A stretch of 15,193 nucleotides of DNA, taken from positions 1-15,193 of the forward strand of contig CAJPRR010000043.1 of NCBI GenBank assembly GCA_905373085.1, in the 5' to 3' direction. Made by a program: the position numbers and the translations under genes. Each line of letters begins with the position of its first letter. Positions within the stretch are counted from its first letter, which is position 1. The stretch comes from an uncultured Selenomonas sp. (lineage in GTDB: Bacteria; Bacillota; Negativicutes; Selenomonadales; Selenomonadaceae). Below, in pieces: positions 1 through 7,319 of the stretch. Below the pieces are notes generated by a model. That model saw only the letters and a program-made list of their open reading frames with translations, did not search any database and was not told the origin of the DNA.

Positions 1-141
1 CCTGCCCGCCAGAAGTTCGCGGTTCAGCTCCGCCGGCACGCCCGGCACGAGATGCAGCCCGCGGTTGCCGCCGTGCGCGAGGCTCCAAGTGAGCGGCAGG
101 ATATTGAGAAAATGGATGTGCCCGACCCTTGGCTCTGCCAT
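1..141 (-). CDS. mqnA: Chorismate dehydratase MqnA, N-terminal fragment
   Basis: The visible 47 codons begin MAEPRVGHIHFLNILPLTW and continue to a PAELNRELLAG segment before the window edge. This matches the start of MqnA, which has a conserved VGxIxFLNxxPL strand followed by a PxELNxxLxxG helix. MqnA dehydrates chorismate to 3-enolpyruvylbenzoate, the first step of the futalosine route to menaquinone, in the cytoplasm. The ATG is chosen because an AAGGAG box lies about six bases upstream on the minus strand. It follows thiD by 40 bp in the same direction, so the two are probably cotranscribed. The remaining five-sixths or so of the gene is outside the window, so integrity cannot be judged. 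A related periplasmic-binding-fold protein (MqnD-like) is the main alternative, but the LN and PAELN signatures favour MqnA. Confidence 0.72.
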   Translation of the reverse strand, partial: MAEPRVGHIHFLNILPLTWSLAHGGNRGLHLVPGVPAELNRELLAGR

Positions 142-181
142 AAATGTCTCCTTTCGGAAGCGCAATGGATGCAGCGCTTCC

Positions 182-973
182 TTACATATACTCCCACATG
201 TGAAGCAGAGGGCCGCGTCCCTTGCCGATGTCGAGTCCCGCGCGGATGGCGCCCGTGACGTACGCCTTGGCGTCCTCGACGGCGATGGTCAGCGGCTTTC
301 CTGCTGCGAGGCCGCAGGCGATGGCCGTCGAGAGCGCACAGCCCGTGCCGTGCGTGTTTCGGTTGTCGATGCGCTTCTGCTTGTACCAGCGCGCCTTGCC
401 GTCCGCGTAGAGCAGGTCGTCGGCGCTTTCCACGAGATGGCCGCCCTTGATGAGCACGGCGCACGGAAACCTCTCGGTCAGGACTTCGGCGGCCTTGAGC
501 ATGGAATCCTCGTCGGTGATGGCGACGCCCGTGATGGCCGCCGCCTCGGGCAGATTCGGCGTGACGATGTCGACGAGCGGCAGAAGCTCGTCGACCATGG
601 CGAAGAGCGTGTCGCTCGTGATGAGATCGCAGCCGCTTGTCGAGGCGATGACGGGGTCGAGCACGATGTTCTGCACGTTCTTTTCCCGCAGCTTCTCGGC
701 GATCGTGCGTGCGATCACATCGTTCGTCACCATGCCGATCTTGACGGCGTCGGGGCGGATGTCGTCATAGATGGCGTCGAGCTGCGCCGCGATGAAGTCC
801 GGCGGTATGGCAAAGGTATCGCGAATCCCTATTGTATTCTGCACCGTGAGAGCCGTCGAGATGTTCATCGCGTACATCTTGTGCGCCGTAATGGTCTTGA
901 TGTCCGCCTGTATGCCCGCGCCGCCGCTCGGATCCGAGCCTGCGATCGTCAGGATCTTCTTGATGTCCTTCAT
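182..973 (-). CDS. thiD: Bifunctional hydroxymethylpyrimidine kinase/phosphomethylpyrimidine kinase ThiD
   Basis: ThiD phosphorylates HMP and then HMP-phosphate to the pyrophosphate used for thiamine phosphate assembly; it is a cytoplasmic ribokinase-fold enzyme. The 263-residue product is the usual family length. Visible signatures are the N-terminal ILTIAGSDPSGGAGIQAD substrate/nucleotide loop (residues 7-24), DPVIASTSG in the middle, VTPNLPEAAAITG, and the anion-hole motif NTHGTGC with the cysteine at residue 212, all in family order. The frame is open for 18 more codons upstream, but the ATG at 971-973 is preceded by a GGGAGGGG box at good spacing, whereas the upstream ATG overlaps an AT-rich palindrome and has no such box. 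mqnA follows 40 bp downstream. No TPP riboswitch is recognisable in the short leader, which is unusual for a thiamine gene but not rare for salvage kinases. Confidence 0.95.
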   Translation of the reverse strand: MKDIKKILTIAGSDPSGGAGIQADIKTITAHKMYAMNISTALTVQNTIGIRDTFAIPPDFIAAQLDAIYDDIRPDAVKIGMVTNDVIARTIAEKLREKNVQNIVLDPVIASTSGCDLITSDTLFAMVDELLPLVDIVTPNLPEAAAITGVAITDEDSMLKAAEVLTERFPCAVLIKGGHLVESADDLLYADGKARWYKQKRIDNRNTHGTGCALSTAIACGLAAGKPLTIAVEDAKAYVTGAIRAGLDIGKGRGPLLHMWEYM

Positions 974-1026
974 GCTGCACCCCTCCCAAGGGAAGTTCTG
1001 ATGGATGACGTTTCCCCAGATACTCA

Positions 1027-1052
1027 TATACTATTATCCATTTTATAGTATA
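1027..1052. promoter_or_regulatory. AT-rich 26-bp palindrome upstream of thiD (operator candidate)
   Basis: Two perfect 8-bp arms, TATACTAT and ATAGTATA, flank a 10-bp spacer (TATCCATTTT on the plus strand). The element lies between the stop of the upstream gene (1062) and the thiD start (973), in a stretch rich in TATAAT-like sequences on the minus strand, so a regulator bound here would overlap RNA polymerase. No convincing -35 box was found, so the promoter itself is not assigned. It could also simply be an AT-rich stem. Confidence 0.35.
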
Positions 1053-1061
1053 CCATAAAAA

Positions 1062-1775
1062 TCAAGGTTCTTGCCACAAATCATAAAGGGCGATCATGTT
1101 CCCCAGGCGGCGCTTCTCCTCGTTCGTCAGCGTGTGGCTGACAGACTTTCCCTCCGCCGTTGACCAGTAGATGAAGCGTGCCGTGCGGGCGTTCGCCGCG
1201 CGGCGCAGGACTTCTGCGCCGTCCTCTCCCAAGGCGATTTGAGAGCGTTCCGTCAGAAATTCGACATCCTTGTCGAGATGGTCGCGCCGCTTCTTTTCCT
1301 CGATTTCCCATGTGCGTCGCTCGCCGTCCGTCTCGATGGCGAAGCGGTCGCCGAAGATCCAGCCGCGCATGCTGCTTTCGTGCATCGAATAGTAGTAAAG
1401 GATGTTGCAGCGAAATGTCGAAATCCTGCTGTGTCCTAAGAGCGGCTGGACGTAGAGGCCGCCTGAAAGCTTCTTTTCCTCGGGGTAGCTGTACCATGTA
1501 TAGGAGCCTGAGTCGATGCGCTCCATGCCCTCCTTGAGCTTTTCGATACGCGCCTCGCGTTCTTTTCTTTTGGCCTCTTCTGCAAGACGCTCTGCCTCAC
1601 GCGCTTCGCGCCGCGCCGCCTCCTGCGCGGCTTCTTCAGGCGAGAGCGTCTCCTCCTCCAAGAGGGCCAGCGCCGACTGCGCTTCATCGCGGTGCGTGCT
1701 GCCGTAATAGAGCATTGCGCCCGTGAAGAGAGCGACGAGTGCGCAGAACAAGATCGCATAGCGGACAAATCTCAC
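1062..1775 (-). CDS. Uncharacterised membrane-anchored protein with coiled-coil stalk
   Basis: The 237-residue product is not recognised. It starts with a short basic stretch and one hydrophobic helix (about residues 5-23, AILFCALVALFTGAMLYYG), most likely an uncleaved signal anchor. About 50 residues rich in Glu, Ala and Arg follow and look like a coiled-coil stalk. The C-terminal 140 residues are mixed alpha/beta with many aromatic residues (YTWYSYPEEKK, ILYYYSMHESSMRGWIFGD), suggesting a small extracytoplasmic domain. The GTG at 1773-1775 is chosen because AAAAGGAG sits eight bases upstream; a TTG seven codons earlier lies upstream of that box. It is codirectional with thiD, 88 bp apart, with no terminator seen between, so readthrough into thiD is possible. 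No function is proposed. Confidence 0.75.
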   Translation of the reverse strand: MRFVRYAILFCALVALFTGAMLYYGSTHRDEAQSALALLEEETLSPEEAAQEAARREAREAERLAEEAKRKEREARIEKLKEGMERIDSGSYTWYSYPEEKKLSGGLYVQPLLGHSRISTFRCNILYYYSMHESSMRGWIFGDRFAIETDGERRTWEIEEKKRRDHLDKDVEFLTERSQIALGEDGAEVLRRAANARTARFIYWSTAEGKSVSHTLTNEEKRRLGNMIALYDLWQEP

Positions 1776-1828
1776 ACTTCCGACTCCTTTTCGCAAGGTT
1801 GTTTTGCCTTGATTCTTTGATTTCTTCT

Positions 1829-1859
1829 ATTATACACGGAATTTGCTTCATTTGCACAA
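1829..1859 (-). promoter_or_regulatory. Possible sigma-70 promoter for the 1062-1775 gene
   Basis: On the minus strand a perfect TATAAT (plus positions 1829-1834) lies about 54 bases upstream of the GTG start. The best -35 candidate, TTGTGC (1854-1859), is 19 bp away, longer than ideal, so the -10 box is the stronger part of the call. It is divergent from the promoter at 1889. Confidence 0.5.
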
Positions 1860-1888
1860 AAAAATTGCACAGTTTATCCCGCAAATGC

Positions 1889-1917
1889 TTGACATTAGGT
1901 CTATGGGATTATATGAT
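1889..1917 (+). promoter_or_regulatory. Near-consensus sigma-70 promoter for the FIST-GGDEF gene
   Basis: TTGACA (1889-1894), a 17-bp spacer and TATGAT (1912-1917): a consensus -35 and a 5/6 -10 at ideal spacing. Transcription would begin near 1924, leaving about 100 bases of leader before the TTG start at 2023. Confidence 0.8.
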
Positions 1918-2022
1918 ACACATGTGAATTTATGCTGCGGATTTGTCGAATATATACAGCATCCGTGATTTTTGGAACGAAGCTCTCTTTGACTTCTATT
2001 GAAAAGAAAGGAATGATCGGCC

Positions 2023-3792
2023 TTGAAGCAATTTTCCTCCCTGCTCTATAAGGAAGAGGATCTTGCTCTCTGCTTGCAGGAGGCCAAGGGCGTCGCCGCT
2101 TCCATGGCGCACATTTCCGATCTTCTCGTGACGCTTTTCGCCTCGGAGCTTTCCGTTCATACGATGGCGGATTTCGAGCGCGCGACAAGAAGGATCTTCC
2201 CGCAGGCGAAGGTTGTGGGATTCGCTGCGGAATGCGGCTTTGCCAACGGCAAGATGTGGAGCGGCGAAGACGATCTCTCCGATGCGGCGAGCGCTTCCGT
2301 CACCTTCACATTTTTCTCTTCCTCGCGCGTCATCCCTTTGGCGTTTGATGGAGCTTCCGACGTACTGTCTGCGGCTCGCGGACTCATGCAGACGATCTCG
2401 CAGGAAAAGGCGGCGAAGGCCGTCGGACTCTTCCTCGCGGCGCAGGTGCCGGGCATCACGGAGCTTCTGGACGCCCTCTCGGAGGCGGATGAGGAGATCG
2501 TGTTCTTCGGCGGGCTTCTTTCCGAGCAGACGGACGGCAGGCGCATCATTATTGATGTCGCAGGCCACCGAATGTCGCGCGGCTTCCTCGCTCTCGTCTT
2601 CGCCGGCGAGGAGCTTCATGTCAAGGCTCTGCCCTCGTTTGGCTGGAAGCCCTTTGGCCCCGAGGCGCAGATCACGCGCATGGCGGACGAGCGCACGATC
2701 GTCGAACTCGATGAAAAGCCTGCAGGCGAATTCTTCTCCCATTACCTCGGCATACGCTATGGCTGGGACTCGCTTGCGAGCGTCGAGACTTTCCCCATGT
2801 GCCTGAGGCGCAACGGCACGACGCTCGCGCGTCGTCTCATGGAGATTCATGCTGACGGTTGCGTCTATGTCAGCGCAGATCTTGCGGAGGGCGAGCGTCT
2901 GCGCATCGCGTCGGGCGATCCCATCGCCATCATCAGCGAGGCGCAGAGGGCGCATGCAGAGCTTTGCGATTTTTCACCCGAAGCCGTCTTCATCGTCAAC
3001 TGCATGGGGCATTACGTCATGCTGCAGCAGAACAACCTTTACGAATACGCCGCCATCTCGCATGCCGTGCCCACGCAGGGGTTCTATTCCTTTGCGGAAT
3101 TTTTCCGCAGCAAGGGAAAGTTCATGAAGACGAACCTCATGATGGTCAGCGTAGGCTTTCGCGAGGGCGAGCCGAAGGAGGCGCCGATCTACAAGCCCGT
3201 GTCGCCGCAGTTCGGCGAGCAGACTTCGATCATTGCCCATCTCGTGCATTTCGTCGACGCGATGACGAAGGAGTGGGAGTCGGCGCACAGCAAGCTCGTC
3301 GTCCTCGCCGAGCGCGACGCGCTCACGGGTCTGATGAATCGCCGCGCCATGGAGCGCTCCTTCAAGGACATTTTGCACGACGCGCTCGCCTCGGACATTC
3401 CGTTCGCGGTCATGATGCTCGACATGGACGACTTCAAGGGCATCAACGACACCTTCGGACATGCCATGGGCGACGAGGCGCTCGTGGCGCTCGCCGACAT
3501 CCTGCGCTCGTCGGTGCGCAGCGTGGACATCGTTTCGCGCTGGGGCGGCGACGAGTTCTTCGTCATCCTGACGCATGCCGACCGCGAAGCGGCCGGGCGC
3601 GTGGTCGAGCGCATACATCGCGGCGCATCTTCCCTCTCCCTCTTGATGCCCGATCACCGGCCCGTGGGCTTGAGCATCGGCGTGACGCTCTCGCGTGCGC
3701 ATGATACGCCGGAGACCGTCTTCCAACGCGCCGATGCCGCTCTCTACGAATCGAAGCGGACGCAGGGCAAGAACAAGGTCACCTATCGCTGA
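2023..3792 (+). CDS. FIST-domain diguanylate cyclase (FIST_N-FIST_C-GGDEF)
   Basis: The 589-residue cytoplasmic protein joins an N-terminal FIST sensor (FIST_N about 20-200, FIST_C about 215-365) to a C-terminal GGDEF domain (about 425-589). The cyclase half has DALTGLMNRRAM from residue 432, the active-site motif RWGGDEF with GGDEF at 508-512, and a product-inhibition RxxD (RSVD, 499-502) exactly five residues before it, so it should make cyclic di-GMP and be feedback-inhibited. FIST domains are proposed to sense small ligands such as amino acids; here the ligand is unknown. There is no membrane segment. The start is a TTG with AAAGGAA about ten bases upstream; the nearer ATG at 2013 is out of frame and stops at once. 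It is monocistronic, with its own promoter (1889) and terminator (3828). Confidence 0.9.
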   Translation: MKQFSSLLYKEEDLALCLQEAKGVAASMAHISDLLVTLFASELSVHTMADFERATRRIFPQAKVVGFAAECGFANGKMWSGEDDLSDAASASVTFTFFSSSRVIPLAFDGASDVLSAARGLMQTISQEKAAKAVGLFLAAQVPGITELLDALSEADEEIVFFGGLLSEQTDGRRIIIDVAGHRMSRGFLALVFAGEELHVKALPSFGWKPFGPEAQITRMADERTIVELDEKPAGEFFSHYLGIRYGWDSLASVETFPMCLRRNGTTLARRLMEIHADGCVYVSADLAEGERLRIASGDPIAIISEAQRAHAELCDFSPEAVFIVNCMGHYVMLQQNNLYEYAAISHAVPTQGFYSFAEFFRSKGKFMKTNLMMVSVGFREGEPKEAPIYKPVSPQFGEQTSIIAHLVHFVDAMTKEWESAHSKLVVLAERDALTGLMNRRAMERSFKDILHDALASDIPFAVMMLDMDDFKGINDTFGHAMGDEALVALADILRSSVRSVDIVSRWGGDEFFVILTHADREAAGRVVERIHRGASSLSLLMPDHRPVGLSIGVTLSRAHDTPETVFQRADAALYESKRTQGKNKVTYR

Positions 3793-3827
3793 AATCCATC
3801 GCAACCGACGCCATAGCCGATATACAG

Positions 3828-3860
3828 CTCCTCAGGCGGATCGCTTGGGGAGTTTTTGTT
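3828..3860 (+). terminator. Rho-independent terminator after the FIST-GGDEF gene
   Basis: An 11-bp stem (CTCCTCAGGCG with CGCTTGGGGAG, including two G-U pairs), a 3-base loop, then TTTTTGTT. It sits 35 bases after the stop at 3792 and just before the next promoter, cleanly separating the two transcription units. Confidence 0.85.
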
Positions 3861-3871
3861 GCGCGGTTTTC

Positions 3872-3900
3872 GTGACAGCGGACGCTTTTCGCTGTATAAT
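3872..3900 (+). promoter_or_regulatory. Sigma-70 promoter for the permease operon
   Basis: GTGACA (3872-3877), a 17-bp spacer and a perfect TATAAT (3895-3900). Predicted start near 3907, about 70 bases before the permease ATG. Its position rules out translation starts upstream of it in the permease frame. Confidence 0.75.
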
Positions 3901-3975
3901 ATCTTTCGTACTGCTTCTGGGCGCTGCGGACAAATTTTTCAGCGTTCAAATTCTTTGCAAGGGAAGAAAACGATC

Positions 3976-5379
3976 ATGAACCTTTTTCGCAGGAAAAGCA
4001 TCGACGAGCTGCAGGCGGCAGCTGCGGCCTCGGGCATGCTCAAGAACCTCGCCGCTGTCGACCTCTTGATGCTCGGCATCGGCGCCGTCATCGGCACGGG
4101 CATCTTCGTGCTCACGGGCGTCGCTGCCGCCAAGTACGCAGGGCCTGCCGTGCCGCTGTCTTTCATCCTCTCGGGACTCACGTGTGCGCTTGCGGGTCTT
4201 GCCTACGCGGAGTTCGCCTCCATCGTGCCCGCCTCGGGCAGCGCCTACACCTACGCCTATGCGTCCCTGGGCGAGTTCATCGCCTTTATCGTTGGCTGGA
4301 ATCTCATCCTCGAATACACGGTGACGTCGAGCGCCGTCGCCGTCGGCTGGTCGGGCTACGTCGTTGGACTCTTCGCCTCGGCGGGATTCGTGCTGCCGCA
4401 TGAGCTTGTCGCCGCGCCCGAAGAAGGCGGCGTCTTCAACCTGCCCGCCGTCCTCATCACGCTCTTTTTGTCGTTCCTCCTCGTGCGCGGCACGAAGGAG
4501 AGCGTCAAGCTCAACCGCATCCTCGTCTTCGTCAAGCTCGCTGCGATCTTCCTCTTCCTCGTGCTCGCTGCGCCGCACGTCGACGTGACGAATTGGGAGC
4601 CTTTTTTGCCCTTCGGCTACAGCGGCGTCGTTTCGGGCGCGGCCATCGTCTTCTTCGCCTACATCGGCTTCGACGCCGTCGCGACGACGGCGGAAGAGTG
4701 CCGCAACGCCGCAAGGGATCTGCCCGTCGGCATCATCGGCTCGCTCTTTATATGCACGCTGCTCTACGCCGTCGTCGCCGCCGTCCTCACGGGTGTCGTG
4801 CCGTATTCGATGCTCGACACGGCGGAGCCTGTCGCCTTCGCGCTGCGTCACATCGGCTACAACGTCGGCTCCGCCATCGTCGCCGTCGGCGCGATCTGCG
4901 GCATCACGACGGTGCTGCTCGTGCTCCTCTATGGCCAGTCGCGCATCTTCTTCGCGATGAGCCGCGACGGCATGGTGCCTGCGAACGTCTGCAAGATCCA
5001 CCGTCGCTTTCACACGCCGTACCGCGTGACGATCCTCGGCGCGATCTTTGTCTCTGTCATCGCGGGCGTCTTCCCCATCGGCATGATTGCTGAGATGGCG
5101 AACATCGGCACGCTCTCCGCCTTCCTCATCGCTTCCGTCGGTGTCATGGTACTACGAAAGACGGAGCCTGACCTCAAGCGCAATTTCAAATGCCCCGCCG
5201 TCTGGCTCATCGCGCCGCTGGCTGTCCTCTCGTGTGGCTACCTCATGGCGAATCTGCCGCTCGCCACTTGGCACCGCTTCGGCTTCTGGATTCTCTTCGG
5301 TCTTTGCGTCTACTTCGGTTACAGCCGCGCCCACAGCGTCATCGGACGCCGTGCGGCAGAGGAAGCGGAAAAGCAGTGA
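3976..5379 (+). CDS. APC-superfamily cationic amino-acid permease (YfnA/CAT type)
   Basis: A 467-residue polytopic inner-membrane transporter with about 12 hydrophobic helices. The first helix carries the APC signature GIGAVIGTGIFVLTG (about residues 35-49), followed by YAEFASIVPASGSAYTYAY, typical of the CAT/YfnA branch that takes up amino acids, often cationic, by proton-coupled secondary transport. Later family marks are the FFAYIGFDAVATTAEE helix-6 unwound region and GQSRIFFAMSRDGMVP. Substrate specificity cannot be read from the sequence. The ATG at 3976 is used because an open frame extends 40 codons upstream to 3856, but that stretch overlaps the promoter and lacks a membrane or family feature; the ribosome site (AAGGGAAG) is modest. 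The DUF805 gene follows 29 bp downstream and is probably cotranscribed. Confidence 0.93.
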   Translation: MNLFRRKSIDELQAAAAASGMLKNLAAVDLLMLGIGAVIGTGIFVLTGVAAAKYAGPAVPLSFILSGLTCALAGLAYAEFASIVPASGSAYTYAYASLGEFIAFIVGWNLILEYTVTSSAVAVGWSGYVVGLFASAGFVLPHELVAAPEEGGVFNLPAVLITLFLSFLLVRGTKESVKLNRILVFVKLAAIFLFLVLAAPHVDVTNWEPFLPFGYSGVVSGAAIVFFAYIGFDAVATTAEECRNAARDLPVGIIGSLFICTLLYAVVAAVLTGVVPYSMLDTAEPVAFALRHIGYNVGSAIVAVGAICGITTVLLVLLYGQSRIFFAMSRDGMVPANVCKIHRRFHTPYRVTILGAIFVSVIAGVFPIGMIAEMANIGTLSAFLIASVGVMVLRKTEPDLKRNFKCPAVWLIAPLAVLSCGYLMANLPLATWHRFGFWILFGLCVYFGYSRAHSVIGRRAAEEAEKQ

Positions 5380-5408
5380 GGCGGTGAAAAAAGCGGGGGA
5401 GTCTTCTT

Positions 5409-5891
5409 ATGAAACGTGTCCGGCACTTTTTTCGATCCTTTTTTGGGGGCTTGACGCGCCGGGATTATCTCTTGGCATGGGGCGTGCTTTTAGCACTGGA
5501 AGTTTTCATTTTCTGTGGAGGAGCCATTTTGATTGTTGCTTTTTACATGATGCCGGCAGGATTTTCAGCGGACACGATGGTTCGCCAGGTCATGGTCATC
5601 CTGATTCTTTCGCTCTATATCGCGCGGACAGTTCTCGCCATGCGCCGCTTGCACGTCCTTGGTTACAACAGGTTCTGGGCTTTGATCGCCCCGCTTTCTT
5701 CCGTTGGTTATTTTCTTGTTTGCTGTGCATTCATAAATGATATATCGGAGAACTGGTCTGATTACACGCCCTCAGGGAAGGATTCTCTCGGTCTCGGAGC
5801 CGGTCTCATGATCCTCCTCGGCCTTACGCCATGGATCAGTCAGTTTTTCTACCTGCTCATCGGGCTCTTGAAGGAAAAACACGCTGCCTGA
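5409..5891 (+). CDS. DUF805 family inner-membrane protein
   Basis: A 160-residue membrane protein with four predicted helices (roughly 22-46, 58-76, 88-108 and 130-153). The family mark is the loop motif RRLHVLGYNRFW (usually RRLHDLGxSGWW), and the opening FGGLTRRDYLLAW also fits DUF805, whose biochemical role is unknown. A GGGGGAG box lies eight bases before the ATG. It follows the permease by 29 bp with no terminator between, so it is likely translated from the same message, but a role in amino-acid transport is not implied by the family. The usual Asp of the RRLHD motif is Val here. Its base composition is slightly more AT-rich than the permease. Confidence 0.8.
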   Translation: MKRVRHFFRSFFGGLTRRDYLLAWGVLLALEVFIFCGGAILIVAFYMMPAGFSADTMVRQVMVILILSLYIARTVLAMRRLHVLGYNRFWALIAPLSSVGYFLVCCAFINDISENWSDYTPSGKDSLGLGAGLMILLGLTPWISQFFYLLIGLLKEKHAA

Positions 5892-5942
5892 TCTAGTTGA
5901 CTGCTTCCTCCTAATTTTTCGATGGACGCATGACGTTCATCG

Positions 5943-5972
5943 GCAAGGCCTCTGGATCTTCAACCGCCTTGC
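5943..5972 (+). terminator. Weak hairpin after the DUF805 gene
   Basis: GCAAGGC and GCCTTGC form a 7-bp stem around a 16-base loop about 50 bases after the stop. There is no real T-tract, only a loose ATGGTTTCT, so a terminator role is uncertain. Confidence 0.25.
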
Positions 5973-6000
5973 AAAATGGTTTCTAAAAATATAGTTCCCA

Positions 6001-6029
6001 TTGATTTTCTATAATAAAGATATTATGAT
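6001..6029 (+). promoter_or_regulatory. Sigma-70 promoter for the MetE-like gene
   Basis: TTGATT (6001-6006), 17-bp spacer, TATGAT (6024-6029). Predicted start near 6036 leaves only about 30 leader bases, too short for an S-box or similar riboswitch. GGAGGATTAGGAGGAGG just upstream of the ATG is a doubled ribosome site. Confidence 0.7.
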
Positions 6030-6065
6030 GAAAACATCACTGGAGGATTAGGAGGAGGATTTCTT

Positions 6066-7184
6066 ATGGCAAATGCAAAAAATCGGCTGCCGTTCCGTTA
6101 CGACATTGTGGGCAGCTTCCTGCGTCCCGAAGCACTGAAGAAAAAGCGTGAGGCGTTCGCCTCCGGCAAGATCTCGGCAGAGGAGCTGAAAAAAGCTGAG
6201 GATGCGGCGATCCGCGATCTCGTGGCGAAGGAGAAGGAAGTCGGACTCAAGGCGGTGACGGACGGCGAATTCCGCCGTCGCTATTGGCATCTCGACTTTC
6301 TCGCCGCCTTGGAGGGCATCGAAGAAGTCGGAGCAGAGCATTGGTCAGTGGCATTCAAGGGCGCACAGCCGAAGGCGGCGACGGTAAAGATCGTGGACAA
6401 GGCAGACTTCGGCGATCATCCGTTCCTTGAGCACTTCCGCTATCTGCAGTCTCTTGCAGGCGATACGCTCGCGAAAATGACGATCCCTTCACCGAGCATG
6501 TTGCATCTCATCTGCTGCGTGCGTGCGACGGACTATGCGCCGATCGAGCGCTATGAGGACGAAGCGGATCTCTTTGAGGACATCGCGCTCGCTTATCAGA
6601 AGGCTGTTCGTGCCTTCTACGAGGCAGGCTGCCGCTATCTCCAGCTCGACGACACGTCGTGGGGCGAGTTCTGCGATCCCGAGAAGCGCAAGGCATACGA
6701 GGCGCGCGGCTTTGATCTCGACAAGATCGAGCGTGCCTATGTGACGATGATCAATCGCGTGCTGGAAGCGAAGCCCGCGGACATGACGATTACGATGCAC
6801 ATCTGCCGCGGCAACTTCCGCTCGACATGGTTCTCCTCGGGCGGCTACGAGCCTGTCGCCGAAATCCTCTTCGGCGGCTGCCATGTCGACGGCTTCTTCC
6901 TCGAATACGATTCCGACCGTGCCGGCGGCTTCGAACCCTTGAAGCACATCAAGGATCAGCGCGTCGTGCTCGGCCTCGTGACATCCAAGACGGCGGATCT
7001 TGAGGACAAGGCGGAAGTCAAAAAGCGCATCGAAGAGGCGGCGAAGTTCGTGCCGCTCGACCAGCTCTGCCTCAGCCCGCAGTGCGGCTTCTCTTCAACG
7101 GAAGAGGGCAATATCCTGACGGAGGACGATCAGTGGAAGAAACTGCGCCTGATCCGCGAGATCGCCGAAGAGGTCTGGCACTGA
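6066..7184 (+). CDS. Short MetE-like (YxjG-type) cobalamin-independent methyltransferase
   Basis: The 372-residue product is equivalent to the C-terminal catalytic half of MetE, without the N-terminal domain, as in Bacillus YxjG/YxjH. All four predicted zinc ligands are in order: His245 and Cys247 (MHICRGN), Glu280 (FFLEYDSD) and Cys340 (SPQCGFSS). The N-terminal VGSFLRP and TDGEFRRRYWH motifs belong to the substrate half of the barrel. It should transfer a methyl group to homocysteine or a related thiol in the cytoplasm; the physiological methyl donor of these short forms is not settled, so a methionine-synthase name would overreach. It is monocistronic, with its own promoter and a large downstream hairpin. 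An AGGAGG box nine or ten bases from the ATG supports the start. Confidence 0.88.
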   Translation: MANAKNRLPFRYDIVGSFLRPEALKKKREAFASGKISAEELKKAEDAAIRDLVAKEKEVGLKAVTDGEFRRRYWHLDFLAALEGIEEVGAEHWSVAFKGAQPKAATVKIVDKADFGDHPFLEHFRYLQSLAGDTLAKMTIPSPSMLHLICCVRATDYAPIERYEDEADLFEDIALAYQKAVRAFYEAGCRYLQLDDTSWGEFCDPEKRKAYEARGFDLDKIERAYVTMINRVLEAKPADMTITMHICRGNFRSTWFSSGGYEPVAEILFGGCHVDGFFLEYDSDRAGGFEPLKHIKDQRVVLGLVTSKTADLEDKAEVKKRIEEAAKFVPLDQLCLSPQCGFSSTEEGNILTEDDQWKKLRLIREIAEEVWH

Positions 7185-7245
7185 GAAGCCTTGCCTTGAT
7201 GCATTTCGCTTGATGTTGTTCCTATGAACATAATATGAAGATAAG

Positions 7246-7319
7246 AAGCGACGTCTCCCGCCTGCAGCTGACTCTCGTCAGGCAGCTGAGTTTGAAAAGG
7301 CGTCGCTTTTAATTTTGTC
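7246..7319 (+). terminator. Long structured terminator after the MetE-like gene
   Basis: AAGCGACG (7246-7253) pairs perfectly with CGTCGCTT (7301-7308), followed by a T-rich run (TTTTAATTTTG). The 47-base apical region is itself structured: CTGAC-TCTC-GTCAG forms an inner hairpin, with GCAGCTG repeats on both sides. It is much larger than a standard terminator. Confidence 0.7.

Noticed and set aside
65..1048. A 327-codon open frame on the plus strand
   Set aside because: Antisense to thiD and mqnA, Asp/Arg/Val-rich, with no motif or ribosome site.
974..1061. TPP riboswitch upstream of thiD
   Set aside because: The conserved CTGAGA and ACCTGATCTGG segments are absent and the leader is too short.
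3946..5013. A 355-codon open frame on the minus strand
   Set aside because: Antisense shadow of the permease; a highly charged sequence with no hydrophobic core.
6030..6065. S-box riboswitch before the MetE-like gene
   Set aside because: Only about 30 bases separate the predicted transcription start from the ATG, far less than an S-box needs.
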